7,246 nt of DNA from an uncultured Lachnospiraceae bacterium (GTDB lineage Bacteria; Bacillota; Clostridia; Lachnospirales; Lachnospiraceae): positions 23,020-30,265 of the forward strand of contig CAJUSQ010000021.1 in the NCBI GenBank assembly GCA_910588885.1. The letters run 5' to 3'. The notes below the pieces were generated by a model, which saw only the letters and a program-made list of their open reading frames with translations, made no database searches and was not told the origin of the DNA. A program made the translations under genes and the position numbers. Positions within the stretch are counted from its first letter, which is position 1. Each line of letters begins with the position of its first letter. This document shows positions 6,101-7,246 of the stretch, piece after piece.

Positions 6101-7246
6101 TCGGAGTGCGGGCCGCCTGCTGCCGGAACAAATCCACCACTGTTTTTGTCCGGTCAAAGGGACTTTCCATCCCATGAAAGCGTTCCAGTCTCTGAATATC
6201 CAATTCCGAAGCCAGGGGAATCTGATTAAGCCCGGTGCAGGAAAGCATCCCGTTTAAAACCTGTACCAGCATTCCGGACAGCCCCCTGATGGTCGTTTCC
6301 TTATAAAGATCCCGGCGGTAATCCAAAGAAATCTCATAGCCGCCCGGCCCTTTCATCACCATAACGGACAGATCCGCCTGCACCTCTCCTGCAGGCAAGG
6401 GCTGCGCCGGATAATCCTTTCCCGAAAGGGACAGCCCCTTTAACATCTCCCCCTGATACACAAACAGAATATCCGACGCAATCCCGTACTCCCTGGCCAG
6501 CTCTCCAAAGGAAATCACGTCATGCTCCATCGTCTCATAAAAATCCTTCTGGAAATCCTGCAGATATCTCTGTACCGAATCCGTCTCTTCCCAGGACTGG
6601 TACAGGGGGAAGGTCCGGACAAACATCCCGACTGAATCCGCCATTCCTATTTCATGCCTGCCATGATCCACCGTACAGAACAAGCTTTTGTTCTCTCCGG
6701 TATATTTTCCCAGAGCATAGGCAAAAGCGCCCAAAAACAACGTATTTTCCGAAATCCCGTTCTTCCTGGCAAATTGTTCCACCGCCATGCAGGAGAGCGG
6801 CTCTCCCAACGCCAATTTGACCGTTCCGCTCTTTGCCGTCACTTCGCGGGGCCTGAAATCCCGAACCAGAGGGTCTCCTGCTTCGATATCCTCCAGCTTT
6901 TCCCGGAAAAATGCCTGAGCCGCCTGATATTCCGGCGTCTCCTTTGCCGTTTCCTCCAAAACCGCCACATCCGTCAGGGAAATCTGCTCCGGCTTCGGCT
7001 CCTCCCCCTTATACAGCAGGGAAATTTCTTCCAGAAATACCGACGCCGAAGTACCGTCAAAAATCAAATGATGCACGTCAAACAGGAAGCAGCCACACTC
7101 TGTTCCATGTACCAGCGCCAGGCGGTACAAAGGCTCCTCCCCAAGACGGAAGGGCCGCACAAATTCCCGTTTTGCCCTTTCCAGGTCCTCTGCGTCCCAT
7201 TCCTCCACTTCCGCATTTAAATATTCCGGGCACAGCTTCATCCCGG
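180..7246 (-). CDS. Non-ribosomal peptide synthetase, C-A-PCP-C-A-PCP-R, reductive release (5' partial)
   Basis: Cytoplasmic multimodular enzyme predicted to activate two amino acids as adenylates, load them on phosphopantetheine arms, join them, and release the chain as an aldehyde with NAD(P)H. Residues are counted from the first in-frame Met (codon 7241-7239). That Met is almost certainly internal: the frame is open to the window edge, and the HHxxxDG motif lies at residue 57 here against about 120 residues into the second C domain, so at least about 60 residues are missing. Domains by residue: C1 1-345, A1 366-848, PCP1 858-932, C2 943-1350, A2 1366-1858, PCP2 1870-1942, linker 1943-1984, reductase 1985-2353. 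All core motifs are intact and there is no frameshift. No epimerase, methyltransferase or thioesterase is present. The stop is TAA at 182-180. Architecture matches gut Clostridia dipeptide-aldehyde synthetases; the exact product is unknown. Confidence 0.97.
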   Translation of the reverse strand, partial: GMKLCPEYLNAEVEEWDAEDLERAKREFVRPFRLGEEPLYRLALVHGTECGCFLFDVHHLIFDGTSASVFLEEISLLYKGEEPKPEQISLTDVAVLEETAKETPEYQAAQAFFREKLEDIEAGDPLVRDFRPREVTAKSGTVKLALGEPLSCMAVEQFARKNGISENTLFLGAFAYALGKYTGENKSLFCTVDHGRHEIGMADSVGMFVRTFPLYQSWEETDSVQRYLQDFQKDFYETMEHDVISFGELAREYGIASDILFVYQGEMLKGLSLSGKDYPAQPLPAGEVQADLSVMVMKGPGGYEISLDYRRDLYKETTIRGLSGMLVQVLNGMLSCTGLNQIPLASELDIQRLERFHGMESPFDRTKTVVDLFRQQAARTPKREAVIYEDRVYSYEQVEEITDRLAAYVAGLGIGREQVVSVLIPRCEYMALASLGVLKAGAAYQPLDPTYPKERLEFMIQDADAQLLIVDEALLPLVEFYSGKILLTKEIPRLPKAETVPEGPKPEDLFVLLYTSGSTGIPKGCMLEHGNILAFCHWYRNYFKLGPEHKTAAYASYGFDAHMMDIYPALTVGAAVCIIPESIRLDLSGLNSYFKEQGVTHAFMTTQIGRAFATSMQCEGLKHLSMGGEALTPFAPKGATKYYNVYGPTECTILSTVYDLEAYEEDVPIGKAVPNMKFYVVDSCGRRVPAGVPGELWITGFQVSRGYLNRPDKTAEAYTENPFCSLPGYKRAYHTGDIVRFLPEGNLQFVGRRDGQVKIRGFRIELTEVEEVIRRFPGITDATVAAFDDPAGGKYIAAYVVSEQPVEIEKLNAFIEESKPPYMVPAVTMRIDKIPLNQNQKVDKRALPMPERKQEVWEEPKGEVQQKIFDCAAEVLGHREFGITTDLFRAGLTSIGAVKLNALLSTAFDGTVVRNKDLKEHSTVEKLEQFLIHQEKEEAFAQREAYPLTQTQNGIFVECAANPGSTIYNIPFLFRLAETVELPRLKKAIEETVEAHPYIKTTLSMDADGEIRQRRNDQAPFAVEIKDCLNREELVRPYELMGERLFRISLYDTPEGKFLFLEFHHIISDGTSCGIFIRDMNKAYGGETLTPEGFSGFEAALVEEQALLSGEYEKAKEYYDSIFKGCDTDFLLSREKQGEKPGAGMYCRKVTADPEALSAFCAEKQITMNALFTAAFGFVTGRYVYKDEAVFTTIYNGRSDSRLSSVISMLVKTLPVYCNLDGEQEIAAYLKETGEQLVNSQNADLYSFGEISRAYGIQADLMFAFQGDDFQFAKIGGANAISEELRLDRAKAPLSVDVSVNGGEICYQAEYRSDLYEEATIAGFVDSLITVVQEFQVKRLLKDVCMVSTEARRELDSYNETDYPVEQATANWLLERQAALYPERTAVIANGEKRTFRELEESANRVANYLLERGLSSQQMVGAMMPRTVDAYAVRQGIMKADGAFLPIDPEYPDERISYILEDSKAEFVILPKELMETRRELLEKLSARALAAEEVLSEAGNSKKPKAEVKPDHLCYCIYTSGSTGKPKGVMIEHRNLVNYVDDNPFNVEARSYVNYATVSLAFAALTFDVSVLEECIPLYHGITVCMANEEEIHNPLALSRLILEHGVDMMTCTPSFLTNIIDLPQTREALSRIKVFNIGAEAFPDALYGKIMDLGTNPVIFNGYGPTETTIGCAFEQVAGGKITIGKPMANIKMVMIDKYRNLLPAGAPGELLIIGDGVGRGYVGKPELTADKFIGFEGRKAYRSGDLARWNHYGKIEFMGRIDNQVKLRGLRVELDEIENVMNRYPTVKSSVVLVKEKDGIQFLCGYFVAEEPVEVQNLTCFMQKYLTAYMVPGILMQLSELPLTNNGKVDKRALPEPEYTSEKKRYVAPRTGLQKQLCEIFAMALGAERIGIEDDFFENGGTSLSASKVAMRCMSEGISVSYADLFEFKTPLALERHITGEEGKEESDGQAKEQVSENLDPVSRILEQNTVAHVEEIRPGSLGNVLLTGATGFLGAHILKTMIEGCDNTIYCLLRQGTASSLEKRLKSMLVYYFSNPYEELFGTRIIVIEGDITDAACVEELKQYDFTQVINCAACVKHFSADDTLELVNYQGVLHLIDLCEKTGRGLVQISTVSVAGENVDGKFPEEKKLHENELEFGQSLDNKYIDTKFRAEKAVLEAAARGMKGRVIRVGNLMSRVSDGEFQINSVTNGFMRTLRGYVALGKFPVSLLDQPAEFSPIDATAKAVVKLAAAHCPFSVFHAYSSYVIQMADVVEQMNAVGIPIEIVPEEVFQEALQEALGDEKRNELISGLIAYLPGNQGRSSVYIDGDNCFTTKALYRLGFKWPMPDKDYLYNALKALETLGFFDGKM
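183..1289 (-). other. Terminal thioester reductase domain (R/TD, SDR fold)
   Basis: Residues 1985-2353. The Rossmann nucleotide-binding motif TGATGFLG is at 1991-1998, followed by LLR with Arg 2018, a position usually linked to NADPH phosphate binding. The SDR-type triad is visible as Thr 2116 in ISTVSV, with Tyr 2149 and Lys 2153 in YIDTK. Further family signatures are RVGNLMSR at 2174-2181 and FSPIDATAKA at 2220-2229. This domain reduces the carrier-bound thioester to a free aldehyde, as in the Lys2 and myxalamid reductase family. Whether it stops at the aldehyde or continues to the alcohol cannot be read from sequence. A peptidyl aldehyde with a free N-terminus could cyclise and oxidise to a pyrazinone. 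Confidence 0.95.
1416..1634 (-). other. Peptidyl carrier protein PCP2
   Basis: Residues 1870-1942. The attachment Ser is 1906 (codon 1526-1524) in the canonical context FFENGGTSLSA. It carries the finished dipeptidyl thioester to the adjacent reductase. A hydrophilic, acid- and Lys-rich linker (1943-1984, bases 1290-1415) joins it to the reductase. Confidence 0.95.
1668..3146 (-). other. Adenylation domain A2
   Basis: Residues 1366-1858. Core motifs: A2 KADGAFLPIDP at 1439-1449, A3 YTSGSTGKPKG at 1519-1529, A4 FDVSVLE at 1568-1574, A5 YGPTETT at 1665-1671, A7 YRSGD at 1744-1748, A8 GRIDNQVKLRG at 1762-1772, and A10 Lys at 1851 in NGKVDKRAL. Hand alignment to GrsA PheA gives the code D1569 V1570 L1573 T1612 N1638 G1640 G1664 I1672 G1673 K1851. 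Three Gly lining residues suggest a roomy pocket, perhaps for a bulky or aromatic side chain, and no charged residue besides the standard Asp/Lys is present. This residue ends up as the C-terminal aldehyde, so it would set the protease subsite preference (P1) if the product is an inhibitor. Confidence 0.95.
3192..4415 (-). other. Condensation domain C2
   Basis: Residues 943-1350, a complete condensation domain. It has the N-terminal motif YPLTQTQNGIF at 945-955, AHPYIKT at 994-1000, the catalytic HHIISDG at 1063-1069, the C5-like ISMLVKT at 1206-1212, and a C6-like region NADLYSFGEI at 1241-1250. It is predicted to form the amide between the residue on PCP1 and that on PCP2. With no epimerase upstream an LCL-type function is expected. 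It closely parallels C1 in its variant motifs, suggesting the two are paralogous. Confidence 0.95.
4446..4670 (-). other. Peptidyl carrier protein PCP1
   Basis: Residues 858-932. A four-helix carrier domain with the phosphopantetheine attachment Ser at 893 (codon 4565-4563) in LFRAGLTSIGA. The usual GG-x-S is replaced by GLTS, a variant that keeps the modified Ser. It carries the first amino acid loaded by A1 and donates it, or its acylated form, to C2. No phosphopantetheinyl transferase gene is in the window, so activation must come from elsewhere in the genome. Confidence 0.93.
4698..6146 (-). other. Adenylation domain A1
   Basis: Residues 366-848. Core motifs: A2 LKAGAAYQPLDP at 437-448, P-loop A3 YTSGSTGIPKG at 513-523, A4 FDAHMMD at 558-564, A5 YGPTE at 645-649, A7 YHTGD at 732-736, A8 GRRDGQVKIRG at 750-760, and A10 Lys at 840 in NQKVDKRAL. 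The A10 motif has Gln where NGK is usual, but the catalytic Lys is kept. Hand alignment to GrsA PheA gives the specificity code D559 A560 M563 F602 S624 G626 V644 I652 L653 K840. The conserved Asp indicates an ordinary alpha-amino acid. The pocket is hydrophobic, which favours an aliphatic or other nonpolar side chain. This substrate call is inference with low certainty. Confidence 0.95.
6207..7246 (-). other. Condensation domain C1 (N-terminally cut by the window edge)
   Basis: Residues 1-345 are the C-terminal three quarters of a condensation domain. The catalytic motif HHLIFDG is at 57-63, with the second His (58) as the expected catalytic base. The C5-like motif VGMFVRT is at 204-210 and a C6-like region with SFGEL at 244-248. 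The early motifs (S/T-xxQ-xx and the HxxLR-like site) lie outside the window. Standing before the first visible A domain, it either attaches an acyl group to the first amino acid (starter C) or accepts a peptide from a further upstream module. The visible part cannot decide between these. Confidence 0.93.

Noticed and set aside
6397..6440. Compound inverted repeat (GGGCTG...CAGCCC with inner CCTTTC...GAAAGG)
   Set aside because: It lies in the C1 coding sequence, has imperfect arms, and is the sort of pairing expected by chance in a sequence of this length and composition.
7239..7241. ATG as the true start of the NRPS
   Set aside because: It falls inside a condensation domain lacking its first motifs, and the frame remains open to the window edge; the real start is upstream. 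Only five bases precede it, so no Shine-Dalgarno can be judged.

Overview
The window is almost entirely one very large minus-strand gene, a non-ribosomal peptide synthetase (NRPS). It runs off the right-hand edge, so its 5' end is missing, and it ends at a TAA near the left edge. In the direction of transcription the visible domain order is C(partial)-A-PCP-C-A-PCP-R: two complete amino-acid-loading modules, a condensation domain in front of each, and a C-terminal NAD(P)H-dependent thioester reductase instead of a thioesterase. By known NRPS logic this assembles a dipeptide and releases it reductively as a C-terminal aldehyde (or alcohol). There is no epimerisation or methylation domain, so two unmodified L residues are predicted. 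The leading C domain implies either an N-acyl cap or an additional upstream module outside the window.

Layout (coordinates rise against transcription): 180-7246 NRPS; 97-179 short intergenic stretch with a GC-rich hairpin; 1-96 the first 32 codons of a second minus-strand gene, with a good Shine-Dalgarno. Its N-terminus (short basic lead, then a hydrophobic helix) resembles a MATE-type multidrug exporter. Synthetase then exporter in the same direction looks like an operon that makes and exports a small peptide.

Base composition of about half G+C, Firmicutes-style Shine-Dalgarno and the protein style suggest a gut-type Clostridia (Lachnospiraceae/Oscillospiraceae-like). C-A-T-C-A-T-R synthetases are known from human gut Clostridia, where they make dipeptide aldehydes and pyrazinones/dihydropyrazinones that can inhibit proteases, and N-acyl dipeptide aldehydes of the ruminopeptin kind. 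Assignment to that family is inference from architecture; the specific product is not known here. Both adenylation pockets read by hand give codes that I do not recognise.

The most unusual local detail is at the 3' end of the NRPS. After its TAA the same frame stays open for 24 codons and ends at a TGA that overlaps the Shine-Dalgarno of the next gene, the spacing expected if the synthetase once ended (or really ends) there. No RNA genes, CRISPR arrays, insertion sequences or attachment sites were seen.
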